From: Vulcanisaeta sp. JCM 14467
GTDB taxonomy: Archaea > Thermoproteota > Thermoprotei > Thermoproteales > Thermocladiaceae
Assembly: GCF_001316245.1 (NCBI RefSeq)
Contig: NZ_BBDM01000005.1
Span: 1 to 64,000, forward strand
Direction: 5' to 3'
Length of the DNA stretch: 64,000 bases
The notes beneath the pieces are model-generated. The model was not told the origin of the DNA. It ran no database searches and worked only from the letters and a program-made list of their open reading frames with translations. Below, piece after piece: positions 9,687 to 18,675 of the stretch (position 1 is the stretch's first letter; each line of letters begins with the position of its first letter). The translations under genes were made by a program, and so were the position numbers.

Positions 9687-11360
9687 GTGGTGGCTGTGGA
9701 TATCTGGTCCATAGCCTTGACGGCATTTTTAGCCACACTCGCCACATTCGGTAGGGTGGCGCTAACAATAGTGTTAGGTATAGTGCTTGGTTGGTTCCTT
9801 GGGTATGCCGCGGCTAAGAGCGGGCTTTTTGAGAGGGTATTCTTATCGATCACGCAGACTCTTGAGGCTGTTCCAGTCATCACGTTCTTCCCAATAGTCC
9901 TCATCTTCTTCGTTAAGTCAATAGGCGGTTACATAGGTACTGAGTTGGCTGTGGATTTCCTGGTGTTCACGGCTGTTGTCTGGAATATATGGGTTGGTGA
10001 GTATGAGGCCATTAAGACGGCACCACAATCACTCGAGGATGCAGCTGAGATGCTAAACCTTGGCTTCTGGGGTAGGTTTAGGTACCTCTACATACCGGTT
10101 ACAATGCCTAGGGTCGCCGGTAATGTTCTCGTTAGTTTTGCTGACGCATTATTCTACATAGTGGTTAGTGAAGTGATCACACTAGGCACAACGCAGTACT
10201 CGGTCTTCGGAATAGGCGCATTAATAGCTGCATGGACGAGCCGTGGTGATTGGACCGCGGCATTCATTGGGCTTAGCACATTAGTGGTTATGGTGACTGC
10301 GATCCTATTTGGTGTATTGAGGCCATTCGTTAATTGGGCTGTTAAGTACAGCTATGACCCACTCATGGAGGTTGCAAGGACTAGGGTTAGGAGACCCATA
10401 ATCACGAGTCGTGTAAGGACGCTGGCAGCCAGGAATATGAGGTATCTAAGGAGGGTTATCGCTATTGAGGATGCAATAATGCCCGTATTCGTCAGAGCCT
10501 CGAGTTACGCCGTTAGGCATAGGTTACTTGTGAGACCCAGGCCTAGGAATATTTTGACCAAGACCGAGAGGTACATGGGCATGGGCATATTAATACTCAT
10601 CCTAGTCCTCATCGCATACTCAATTTACAACTCTTGGCAAACAACCTGGGATCCAATAATGATTGATTTATACAAGCACGGCCTGCTCTACCTTTATTAC
10701 CTGGGGCTTGACTGGTTAAGAGTTGCCCTGGTCACCATTACGTCAATATTAACGGCAATTCCCATTAATTACTTAATGGTGACTCATAGGAGAGTTGAGG
10801 CAATATTATTACCAATACTTGAAGATTTAGCGTCAATACCCGTCTCAGCGTACTTACCATTAATTGCGATACCATTCACGACGTACTTAGCCATCATCCT
10901 CGGAATACATGCATCCCTCGAGTTACTAGTGTTCCTGGTGGCGTACTTAAGTACTGCATGGTACGTGATTTACAACATGTACGTAGGCATGAAGACAATA
11001 CCTAGGAGCTTATGGGACGTTGCTGAGAACCTTAAACTGGGTACGTGGCAGAAGCTCAGGAGGTTGGCGATACCGGGCGCCATGCCTGCGACAATAACCG
11101 GGTTGGCGAGCACGGTTGGTTCAACATGGGGAGGACTTGAGGTTGCCGAGTATATCCAGGGGCTTAATGGGCAGGTCTACATGGTTCATGGGTTCACGGC
11201 ATTAATGGATTACTACACAGCAATAGGTAATATGGTTGGTCTCGAGGCCATGAGCCTTATACTCGGCATAAACGTTATATTGCTGAGTATCTTCCTATGG
11301 AGGAGACTTTTTAGGTTGGCCAGGGAGAGGTACAGGCTTGAGGGTGCCATTACGCTTTAG
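9687..11360 (+). CDS. Fused double permease of a NitT/TauT-type ABC transporter
   Basis: A 557-residue membrane protein with two copies of the binding-protein-dependent permease domain. Each half carries its own EAA loop: AIKTAPQSLEDAAEMLNLGF near residues 110-130 and GMKTIPRSLWDVAENLKLGT near 432-452. A linker with many Arg and Val residues joins the halves. A single-chain dimer is uncommon in this family, where two identical subunits are usual. The GTG start follows the ATPase stop with no gap. The last seven residues, LEGAITL, recur at the end of the next small protein. The substrate is unknown. Confidence 0.9.
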   Translation: MVAVDIWSIALTAFLATLATFGRVALTIVLGIVLGWFLGYAAAKSGLFERVFLSITQTLEAVPVITFFPIVLIFFVKSIGGYIGTELAVDFLVFTAVVWNIWVGEYEAIKTAPQSLEDAAEMLNLGFWGRFRYLYIPVTMPRVAGNVLVSFADALFYIVVSEVITLGTTQYSVFGIGALIAAWTSRGDWTAAFIGLSTLVVMVTAILFGVLRPFVNWAVKYSYDPLMEVARTRVRRPIITSRVRTLAARNMRYLRRVIAIEDAIMPVFVRASSYAVRHRLLVRPRPRNILTKTERYMGMGILILILVLIAYSIYNSWQTTWDPIMIDLYKHGLLYLYYLGLDWLRVALVTITSILTAIPINYLMVTHRRVEAILLPILEDLASIPVSAYLPLIAIPFTTYLAIILGIHASLELLVFLVAYLSTAWYVIYNMYVGMKTIPRSLWDVAENLKLGTWQKLRRLAIPGAMPATITGLASTVGSTWGGLEVAEYIQGLNGQVYMVHGFTALMDYYTAIGNMVGLEAMSLILGINVILLSIFLWRRLFRLARERYRLEGAITL

Positions 11361-11522
11361 TGAGACTCGGTGTTTTTGGTATAACGATGATGAATAGGGC
11401 AGTGGGTTTAGTTTAAGTATGCCGAAACCGATGAAGGCGTGAAGAAAGGCAGACCAGTTATTAATACGACGCGGGCTTGGTAAGTCATTACTTGGTCGTT
11501 ATTGTGTTCGGGCTAGGTTCAC

Positions 11523-11882
11523 ATGAGTATAAATAGCATCAATATTAATGAGGGTGACGTGACAATAACATGGCGTTTAAAGGCTAATAGTCATAAATCG
11601 CTCAAGGGCGTTATTCTCAACGTGCTGAGGGCTAAGTACAGCGATGAGTTTGTTAAGTACATAAATATCAACAAAAGCTGTAAATATAAGGTCGTCGTAA
11701 TACTTGCATATGCGCTTGAGAAGTACGAAGACATTAAGGAGCAAGTCATTGAGACGCTTTGTAGGAGACTCAAGAGGACGAAAGACGAGAAGAGGAGACA
11801 AATCATAATTAAGCACTTAACAAGTCTCTCACCCACAGAGGGGGCGGCCGCGGCGGGTCTTGAGGGTGCAATAACCCTTTGA
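11523..11882 (+). CDS. 119-residue protein sharing a C-terminal tail with the upstream permease
   Basis: I do not recognise the family. The protein is basic and mostly helical in its second half (LAYALEKYEDIKEQVIETLC, then a Lys/Arg-rich helix), with no membrane segment. After an Ala-rich linker it ends GLEGAITL. The fused permease 160 bases upstream ends RLEGAITL. The seven shared residues use different third-position bases at Ala, Ile and Thr (GCC/GCA, ATT/ATA, ACG/ACC), so the likeness is at protein level. A regulatory or assembly partner of the transporter is possible, but this is only inferred from position and tail. Confidence 0.7.
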   Translation: MSINSININEGDVTITWRLKANSHKSLKGVILNVLRAKYSDEFVKYININKSCKYKVVVILAYALEKYEDIKEQVIETLCRRLKRTKDEKRRQIIIKHLTSLSPTEGAAAAGLEGAITL

Positions 11883-11962
11883 TTTTATTCCACGCTGATC
11901 GTCTCAATCGCGTGCAATAAGACTTATAAGTATTCTAATGTATTCATGTAAATAGAGGCGCC

Positions 11963-12637
11963 ATGGCTAAGGAGAACCAGGGACAGGGGTCGGAGGAGAC
12001 ATACTCGAGAACCACGATCATGGTTCCCAAAAACATAGCCTCAGAGTTATCACGGGTTGCTAAGACTAGGGGTAGGACTTTATTCCACGTGGCTGGTGAG
12101 GGTTTGAGGTTAACAACCGAACTCATTAGGGATGGATTTGAACCTTCAGACCTAATTTACTTCTGGAGATTATATAAAATACTCAGCTCGATGGATGTAA
12201 TACCAATGCCCATGAAATTACTCGAGGAGGTATGCACTCACATAATATCCGTATTAATGAATATCTCCAATAATGAGAAGTTACCGGCGGAGTTTAGAGA
12301 GGAGGCTGGTAAGGCGGTGAATGAGTTATGGAGTATTTACGAGAAGTATGGTCATCAGGTGGGTGCGTTAATAAGGATGGAGTTTGACAATCTTGAGGAA
12401 CTTCTTGAGGCAATCTCGAGAATTAGTCGATTATTGGCCGTTAGGCATGTCGAAATTAAGAAGTTGGGGCCTAATACGATTGAGTTAATGGCGATAGGCC
12501 CCAGTGGGGCTACGGATATTGGTAATAAGGCGCTCCTGGCATTCATTAGGGGCTTCGTGACTCAGTATGATTATGAAGTTGTCTCTGAGGAGGCAAAGGC
12601 TAATGTTCTTAGGGTTGTACTGCAGAGGAAGACTTAA
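11963..12637 (+). CDS. Ribbon-helix-helix-type regulator-like protein
   Basis: A 224-residue protein. Residues 15-55 (TTIMVPKNIASELSRVAKTRGRTLF...) look like a ribbon-helix-helix DNA-binding unit: a short basic strand and two helices. The rest is helical, with an LEELLEAISRI segment and a C-terminal alpha/beta domain ending VLRVVLQRKT, of unknown family. A TATA box (ACTTATAAG, about 11930-11938) lies some 27 bases before the ATG, so it has its own promoter. Following the ABC transporter on the same strand, it may control it. The DNA-binding call is inferred from the N-terminal pattern. Confidence 0.65.
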   Translation: MAKENQGQGSEETYSRTTIMVPKNIASELSRVAKTRGRTLFHVAGEGLRLTTELIRDGFEPSDLIYFWRLYKILSSMDVIPMPMKLLEEVCTHIISVLMNISNNEKLPAEFREEAGKAVNELWSIYEKYGHQVGALIRMEFDNLEELLEAISRISRLLAVRHVEIKKLGPNTIELMAIGPSGATDIGNKALLAFIRGFVTQYDYEVVSEEAKANVLRVVLQRKT

Positions 12638-12680
12638 TAGTTACTGCGGATAATCCCTCAATTTTAAGCATCGAAGATTA

Positions 12681-13114
12681 TTAGATTATTATTGTTGCTA
12701 GGTTTGAAATGCCAGGCCACCTGAGGGCTGCCTCCATGGCCACTGGACCGTGTATTTCACTGCCCTTGGGCGCGCCGTTTTCGTCGGTTATTACCACGCA
12801 TTATCCTCGAAGGCGATCCAGGTACCATCGGGCCTCCTGTACGGTCTCCTCTGCCTAATGACGATTGCCCTAAGTATCTGCTTCCTGACCTCGGGCTTAC
12901 CCTCAACGACGCTTACAACAACCATGTCGCCCACCGAGGCTCCAGGTATCTCCCTATGAACGGGCTTTGCCGTATGCCCTATAATGCCTATGACCCTGAC
13001 CAACTTAGCACCACTATTATCAGCCACAGGCACTAGGCTATTCATGAATATGCCCGGCGTCTTATGGAATCTCCAACTAACACCTACTTGACGCGCACCA
13101 CCCCTCTTCGCCAT
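12681..13114 (-). CDS. rpl14: 50S ribosomal protein uL14 (one frameshift)
   Basis: Archaeal uL14, about 144 residues, part of the large subunit near the L19/L3 cluster and the intersubunit face. The main part ([48 protein letters not shown]) is clear and runs to 12791. There a base is missing, after which [20 protein letters not shown] and a normal C-terminus ([13 protein letters not shown]) follow in another frame to a TAA at 12681-12683. The gene stands alone rather than in the S10/spc operon, as happens in some Thermoproteales. It lies just downstream of glyS on the same strand. Confidence 0.95.
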
Positions 13115-13156
13115 CGATAATGAAAGTCACTGACTGCCTTATTAAACTTATCCATT

Positions 13157-14926
13157 TCATTCCCTCACGATTAATTGAAGGCCCAGCGACTTAGCGATTT
13201 CCGTAATCGATGACCTCCTCGATATTGCATCATTAATAATCCTAATAACCTCACTTATACCAACCTAACCTGGGCCTTGGTATCCCTATCCCTAATCGTT
13301 ACTGTATTATCGACGGGCGTCTTATCATCTATCGTTATTGCGAAGGGCACACCTATGGAATCATACTTAGCGTACCTACTGCCTATCGTCCCATCATCAT
13401 CATAGACAGCCCTTATACCTGCTAGCGATAACTCCCTAAATATCCTCCTGCCTATGTTCACGTACTCCTGTTTCCTAATTATTGGTAGTACCACGGCCTT
13501 TATCGGCGCGATATCAGACGGAAGCTAAGCAGTGGCTTCCCACTAACCTCGGTGTATGCATGCTCTAGGGTTACGTAGACTATCCTATCAACACCGAAGG
13601 ATGGCTCAACATCGTGCGGAATAAACCTCTCGACATGCACCTTCCTCCTCTCCTCCTTAATAATTACCATGTCCTTCGTTACGGTATACCCATTAATGAC
13701 AGCACTACCCTTATCAGTTAATTCATTAACTAGCCACTTCACGTCAGCCCTTCCAATGGCTTGCATGACCTTAGGAGCATCACCACCAAAGACCTCCCTA
13801 ATCCTCTGCGGGTTCGGGTAAACCCTAACCTCAACAACCTCCTTGGGCGTGGTTAACCTCCTCTCAACCGTTAAGTCGTAACCGCTATACTTAGCGTGCC
13901 TACCGAGGTCGTAATCCGTCCTATAGGCATGACCACTAACCTCAACCCAACCAAACCTCTCGCTATAAACCATCTGGTCGAAGCTCGCGGCTGAATAGTG
14001 GGCCCTCTCCTCAGGTAGTTTAGCCAGGAAGTACTGATGATCAAGTGGTACACCGAGCTCGTTCATGTATATCGTGGCTAGCCCCATGAAGAACGCCATC
14101 CACTCATTAGGCACCACACCACTTTCCACAGCCTCCCTCGGCCTAAACTCCCTGGGCTCCTTAACGCCAGCAGCAACGTCCCTCTCAGGTATTATCCTTA
14201 ACTTAATATCCAACTCATCCAGATACGGGCACTTGGCATTTTCGGGGTCGAAGAAGAACTCAATCTCCATCTGTGTAAACTCCCTAAGCCTAATCAAGCC
14301 CTGCCTAGGCGATATCTCATTCCTACCAACTACCAATCTGGGCAATCCCCAGTGGTAACTTCCTACCATTAGGTTGAACACCTTTGGGAAGGATGCGAAC
14401 ATACCCTGGGCAGTCTCGGGCCTTAAGTAACCAATGTTATCACTGTAGGTCCTATCGTGGTCTGGAACAACAGGTTAAAGGGCCTAACACTACCCAACTC
14501 ACCACCACAGACTGGGCACCTAATGCTATACTTCCTAATTAAATTATCGAGCTCCTCAAGGCTCAAGCCCTCGGTCTTTATTGAAATACCCCTCTTACCA
14601 AGCTCCTCCTCTATTAAGTGATCGGCCCTATACTTACGGCCACACTTAGTACACTCAACGATCGCGTCCGTGAAGTGCTCAAGATGGCCGCTAGCCTCGA
14701 AGACTATTTTCGGCATTATTATTGGCGTCTCCACCTCAACTATGAAGTCCTGGTACGGGTAAATGAATACCCTACGCCACTTCTCAATAATATTCCTCTT
14801 CAGTTCAACACCGAGTGGTCCATAGTCATAGAAGCCGCCAACCTCGGCCTTACCCCTATAAATCTCGAAGCTTGGGTAGAAGAATCCATTCTCACTCATT
14901 AACTCCAGGAATTTCTCGAGATCCAT
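13157..14926 (-). CDS. glyS: Glycyl-tRNA synthetase, archaeal type (three frameshifts)
   Basis: Class II homodimeric GlyRS of about 589 residues, charging tRNA-Gly. The N-terminus has FEIYRGKAEVGGFYDYGPLG and a Cys-rich insert (CTKCGRKYRAD, CPVCGG). The middle has FTQMEIEFFFDP and RHAKYSGYDL, and the C-terminal part (VVLPIIRKQEYV, GSRYAKYDSIGVPFAI) is the anticodon-binding domain. Breaks occur near 14412, 13497 and 13258. After the last, the ending VGISEVIRIINDAISRRSSI...LIVRE leads to a TGA at 13157-13159. A TATA box (ATTATTTAAATAC, 14945-14957) about 26 bases before the ATG sits inside the end of the upstream agmatinase gene, so glyS is leaderless and independently transcribed. Confidence 0.95.
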
Positions 14927-14951
14927 TTGTCGCTGTAACCGCTAAGTGTAT

Positions 14952-15881
14952 TTAAATAATTTTCAGGTAATTAAGCACGTCAAGTATTAACTTAATAATC
15001 ATTGGTAATGACGCTAACCCAGGATCGTTAGGCGGCGAGTACTCAACAATATCCACCGCCCTAACCCTTGAACCTCCATAATCAAGGACCGCCTTAACAA
15101 CCCTAAGGAGCTCGCCGTAATTTAATCCGAAGCCCTCTGGATTACCAACGCCAGGCATTATTGATGGGTCAAGAACATCAACGTCAATGCTTAGGTGGAT
15201 GGGCCCAGAATAACTATCAATGAGGCCCCTAATGAGAAGTCTAAGTTCATGCTCGCTCATTAGCTTTATATCCCTCGTCGGTAATAATAGGGAATTCTCA
15301 AGGCCCCTAACGAAATTAACCTCATCCTTATCATAGGACCTAAATCCGACGAAGGCGATTGCTTGGGGCCCAACCTCATTAACTATGTGTCTCACAAAGG
15401 TTGCATGCGAGAGTTTTTGACCCACTGGCCATTCCTCCCTCGAATCTAGGTGGGCGTCGATATGCACGTAAATACCGTATGAACCCTGGGATTCCCTCAC
15501 TGCCTTAGCAACGCCTAGGCTTAGTGTGTGCTCGCCACCAATGCTTACTACCCTACCCCACTTACTAATGGCTTCACTAACCACTGAGTTAATTCTTTCC
15601 AGATTCTTCTCAACCATGCCCTGAAGTAGTGATATATCGCCCAAGTCACATGCCTTACTGAGTGGGTCTATGCCCAGGTCCTCGGTGGGTGTAAACTCGA
15701 AGTATTGACTCCAAGTCCTAATCACGCCAGGCGCGAATCGAGTCCCTGGCCTGAAGCTTACCGTGTCCTCCATGGGTATACCAAGTATTGATGTGCCGCT
15801 GCCGCACCTTGGTATTCCGAATAACGTGTATTGCGACGTGACGTAGAAATCAATATTACTTGCCACGGTGAAGCACCTCAT
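14952..15881 (-). CDS. Agmatinase/ureohydrolase family
   Basis: A 309-residue Mn-dependent ureohydrolase, probably agmatinase, releasing urea from agmatine to give putrescine. Metal ligands are in IGGEHTLSLG, HIDAHLDSR and SIDVDVLDPS, with the C-terminal RAVDIVEYSPPND. Archaea make agmatine from arginine with a pyruvoyl decarboxylase; that gene is not here. The ATG at 15881 overlaps the preceding NifX-like gene by about 26 bases; a GTG at 15866 is an alternative start with less overlap. It belongs with that gene in one transcript. Arginase or formiminoglutamase activity is possible but less likely in archaea. Confidence 0.88.
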   Translation of the reverse strand: MRCFTVASNIDFYVTSQYTLFGIPRCGSGTSILGIPMEDTVSFRPGTRFAPGVIRTWSQYFEFTPTEDLGIDPLSKACDLGDISLLQGMVEKNLERINSVVSEAISKWGRVVSIGGEHTLSLGVAKAVRESQGSYGIYVHIDAHLDSREEWPVGQKLSHATFVRHIVNEVGPQAIAFVGFRSYDKDEVNFVRGLENSLLLPTRDIKLMSEHELRLLIRGLIDSYSGPIHLSIDVDVLDPSIMPGVGNPEGFGLNYGELLRVVKAVLDYGGSRVRAVDIVEYSPPNDPGLASLPMIIKLILDVLNYLKII

Positions 15882-16248
15882 CAATTCTCTCCTTAATGGC
15901 TAGAAAGCTTGAGTAAATAACTTCCCAAGCGTTAGTCCTGCCGTATCCATCAACGCTGATGCTTAGTCTATCTCCGGGCCTAGTCACGTAAATATTAACG
16001 CCAGATCTCTTAAGTATTAAGTATGAGGGATAACACAGCGATCCATGAGGCGCGAGCACCGTGGTCGCCCCAAGCTCAACACACCTCTTAGCAACGGTAG
16101 GTCTCTTATTAGCACTGCTCAATGCTGGGTTAACCTCTTTATGAATTATGGCGCCATTCCTAATTAGGACCAGGTAATGAGCCTTGGAGAATAGGTCAAA
16201 CGTCATGTCCTCATTAACGGTAGTACATATGGCGCCGTCCTCAACCAT
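15856..16248 (-). CDS. NifX/FeMo-cofactor-biosynthesis-like domain protein
   Basis: A 130-residue protein with the fold pattern of the dinitrogenase iron-molybdenum cofactor (NifX/NafY) family: an early strand TTVNEDMTFDLFSKAHYLVL, then KRCVELGATTVLAPHGSL and a late GVNIYVTRPGD. These proteins carry metal clusters or small ligands; many archaeal ones have no link to nitrogenase, and no nif gene is present here. An ATG at 16248 is preceded by a TTG at 16251. A TATA box (GATTTAAAAGG, about 16273-16283) gives a leaderless start. The downstream agmatinase overlaps its end. Function is unknown. Confidence 0.6.
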   Translation of the reverse strand: MVEDGAICTTVNEDMTFDLFSKAHYLVLIRNGAIIHKEVNPALSSANKRPTVAKRCVELGATTVLAPHGSLCYPSYLILKRSGVNIYVTRPGDRLSISVDGYGRTNAWEVIYSSFLAIKERIDEVLHRGK

Positions 16249-16330
16249 CAAGGTCCATTAATGCTTACGTCACCCTTTTAAATCTTCATGGCTTAAGTAA
16301 ATAATATGCATGGATTACTTTACAAAAATC

Positions 16331-16340
16331 TATTTATAAG
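16331..16340 (+). promoter_or_regulatory. TATA box of the hairpin RNA
   Basis: TATTTATAAG is centred 25 bases before position 16361, where the hairpin begins. The oxidoreductase operon has its own box further downstream (16516-16527), so this one has no protein gene to serve. Assigned by spacing. Confidence 0.5.
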
Positions 16341-16360
16341 AAGATGATTAATTAGGATTT

Positions 16361-16450
16361 AGAGCCCATACCTGCCTGCACTCATGCCATTGGGCCCGGC
16401 CCGGCAATGCCGGGCTTGGTCCAGTGGCGTGGGTGCATGCAGGGGGCAAA
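16361..16450 (+). ncRNA. Candidate structured RNA: one near-continuous 39-pair hairpin
   Basis: Bases 16364-16447 fold into a single hairpin. A basal GCCC/GGGC helix and a 3-base bulge (AUA) are followed by 35 stacked positions (16371-16405 against 16409-16443) closed by a 3-base loop AAU. Only two of the 35 are mismatched, and five are G-U, so pairing is kept at RNA level rather than as exact DNA symmetry. A TATA box 25 bases upstream predicts a start at about 16360, and an AT-rich end follows. It has no C/D or ACA boxes, no tRNA shape and no RNase P or SRP motifs that I can find. A strong terminator or a mobile-element remnant are alternatives. Confidence 0.55.
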
Positions 16451-16515
16451 TTCTTGATTAAGTATCTATTTAGTTATTGGTTGTCATGCTCTATTTATGG
16501 GAATATAGAATAAAG

Positions 16516-16527
16516 GGTTTATAAAAG
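16516..16527 (+). promoter_or_regulatory. TATA box of the ferredoxin oxidoreductase operon
   Basis: GGTTTATAAAAG lies 28-39 bases before the ATG at 16555, predicting a 5' leader of under 15 bases. It separates the operon from the upstream hairpin, which therefore is not a leader element of the operon. Confidence 0.65.
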
Positions 16528-16554
16528 GGCTCTATAACGGATCACTGATCAAGG

Positions 16555-17115
16555 ATGAGCGCGTCAACTATCGAAATAACCTTCTTCGGGAGGGGTGGGC
16601 AGGGTGCCGTGACTGCTGCCCAAATTATTGCTCAGGCCGCCATTAGGCGTGGCTTATTTGCGAGTTCATTCCCTGAGTATGGCGCTGAGCGTAGGGGTGC
16701 GCCTGTCAGGGCGTATGTTAGGTTGTCTAGGGAACCCGTCCTTGCTAGGGAGCCCATTGAGAGACCGGATATTTCCGTGGTTTTTGATACGAGATTGCTG
16801 AGTGTTTTTAATATACCGCAGATAACGAAGAGTTACATAGTAATTAATGCGTTGAGTGTTGATGATGTGAGGAAGTCCGTAGGTAAGTTCAGTGGTAGGG
16901 TCATCTATGTGAATGCATATGAGATATCCACGAAGCACTTGGGTAAACCCATTGTTAATACCACGATGCTTGGTGCATTATTGAAGGTTCTTGATTTGGT
17001 GGATATAGAGACTGTTAAGGAGTTGGTCCTGGAAACCTTTGGTAAGAAGCTCGGTAAATCAAATGTGGATGCTCTGGAAGAGGCTTATAAAGTGGCTGAG
17101 GTGGTCGTGCTATGA
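16555..17115 (+). CDS. porG: 2-oxoacid:ferredoxin oxidoreductase, gamma subunit
   Basis: First gene of a four-gene operon encoding a cytoplasmic enzyme that converts a 2-oxoacid and CoA to acyl-CoA and CO2 while reducing ferredoxin. At 186 residues it is the usual size of the gamma subunit, with the family motif FFGRGGQGAVTAAQIIAQAA near the N-terminus and SFPEYGAERRGAPVRAYVR, then DISVVFD. The final ATGATGA overlaps the delta start. Pyruvate is the most likely substrate from the subunit order, but branched-chain or 2-oxoglutarate types are not excluded. Confidence 0.93.
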   Translation: MSASTIEITFFGRGGQGAVTAAQIIAQAAIRRGLFASSFPEYGAERRGAPVRAYVRLSREPVLAREPIERPDISVVFDTRLLSVFNIPQITKSYIVINALSVDDVRKSVGKFSGRVIYVNAYEISTKHLGKPIVNTTMLGALLKVLDLVDIETVKELVLETFGKKLGKSNVDALEEAYKVAEVVVL

Positions 17116-17432
17116 TGAAGCAATTAACATGGAAAGACTTACCAATTGGGGGCATAATCATTGAGCCCGGCAATGCGCGTAGGAACATTACCGGCACATG
17201 GAGGACTGAGAGGCCCGTCATTGATCAGGACGCATGCATTAGGTGTAGGATATGCTGGATGTATTGCCCAGAGCCCGCAATACTAGAGCTAGATAAGCCC
17301 TACGTGACTAAATCAGGTAAGAAGTATGACGTGACCTACGAGGTTGACTACGACCACTGCAAGGGCTGCGGAATATGCGCACACGAATGCCCGGTAAAGG
17401 CAATAAAGATGGTATCCGAGGTGACGGGGTGA
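17112..17432 (+). CDS. porD: 2-oxoacid:ferredoxin oxidoreductase, delta subunit (two 4Fe-4S)
   Basis: A 106-residue ferredoxin-like subunit that carries electrons out to free ferredoxin. Two complete 4Fe-4S motifs are visible: CIRCRICWMYCPEP near residues 37-50 and CKGCGICAHECPVK near 83-96. The N-terminal half has the LPIGGIIIEPGNARRN segment typical of PorD. Its ATG lies within the end of the gamma gene and its TGA overlaps the ATG of alpha (TGATG), so the operon is translationally coupled. Confidence 0.95.
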   Translation: MMKQLTWKDLPIGGIIIEPGNARRNITGTWRTERPVIDQDACIRCRICWMYCPEPAILELDKPYVTKSGKKYDVTYEVDYDHCKGCGICAHECPVKAIKMVSEVTG

Positions 17433-18675
17433 TGGCGGTAACCAAGGCATTGAGTGTTAGGGAAGAGGTCGTTAAGGAGCGCCTAGGCTTGACGTCGAAT
17501 TACGCCGCTGCATACGCCGTTAAGTCCGTCGATGTCGATGTAATCGCGGCATACCCAATAACACCGCAGACGACGATAATCGAGAAGCTTGCCGAATTCG
17601 TTGCTAACGGCGAGATAGACGCTGAGTACATACCCGTGGAGTCAGAGCACAGCGCATTATCCGCCGTCATCGGCGCAGCTGCCGCGGGTGCCAGGGTATT
17701 CACAGCGACGTCTGCCCAAGGCCTTGAGTTCATGCATGAGGTCCTCTACATAACCTCAGGCCTAAGGCTTCCAGTGGTTATGGCTGTTCCAGGCAGGGCG
17801 TTGTCAGCGCCAATAAGCATTCATGGTGATTACCAGGATATAATGAGTGCCAGGGATGCTGGTTGGGTTGTCATGATTGCGTCTAGTGCTCAGGAGGTTT
17901 ATGATTCGATAATCATGGCTTACAGGATTGCGGAGGACAATAGGGTGCTGCTACCCGTAATGGTCTCCTACGACGGATTCCTAATGAGCCACACAACAGA
18001 ACCCGTTGAGATATACCACGAGGAATACGTTAGGAAATTCACACCAAGAAACCTGAATAGGCCTAGGCTCGATCCGAGAAAGCCAATAACCGTTGGTGTT
18101 ATTGCAAGCCCCGACTGGTACTACGAAATTAAGTACCAAGTGGTCAATGCCCTTAAGGAGTCTAAGGGAGTCATTAAGGAGGTTCATGACGAGTTCAATA
18201 AGACCTTCGGTACCAATTACGACATCGTGGAGAGGTTCATGCTTGATGATGCGGATTACGTATTAATAACCTATGGAGGAGCATCAACCGGCAATGCCAA
18301 GGAGGCTGCGATTAGGGCTAGGGAGAGGGGTTTGAGGGCTGGTGTTCTGAGGATAAGGTTGTTTAGGCCATTCCCAACCGATGAGGTTGTCAATGCCATT
18401 AAGGATGCCAGGGCTGTGGCAGTAATTGATAGGGCATTATCACCAGGCAACACGTATGAAGGACCCGTATTTAATGACGTGGTCTCAGCCTCTATAGTAG
18501 GGGAGTTAATAAGCCGGTCATTTCTGTTGTTCACGGCATATCCCAGAGGACGATGCTCGTCGACGACTTCTACAATCTTTATAAAATGCTTGATGAGTAC
18601 TCGAGAACCGGTGAGTATCCGAGGAAGACGATATTCATGGGGTTGAGGGGTGATGGGGATGAAGGTGTACTTTAG
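17432..18675 (+). CDS. porA: 2-oxoacid:ferredoxin oxidoreductase, alpha subunit (one frameshift)
   Basis: About 414 residues. The N-terminal pyrimidine-binding domain has AAYPITPQTTIIEKL and VESEHSALSAVIGAAAAGAR, with TATSAQGLEFMHE; the later domain shows YGGASTGNAKEA. The frame is lost near 18508. In the next frame the correct ending follows (NKPVISVVHGISQRTMLVDD ... FMGLRGDGDEGVL) to a TAG at 18673-18675, which overlaps the beta start by 23 bases. The ATG at 17432 overlaps the delta stop. Confidence 0.93.

Noticed and set aside
11380-11450. Possible C/D-box sRNA (ATGATGA ... CCGA ... GATGAA ... CAGA) downstream of the double permease
   Set aside because: C to D' distance is about 28 bases, far above the usual 10-16, and no exact CTGA occurs.
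16361-16450. Reading the long hairpin as a split tRNA half
   Set aside because: The arms pair with each other rather than leaving a free tRNA-like half, and no D, T or anticodon arm is visible.
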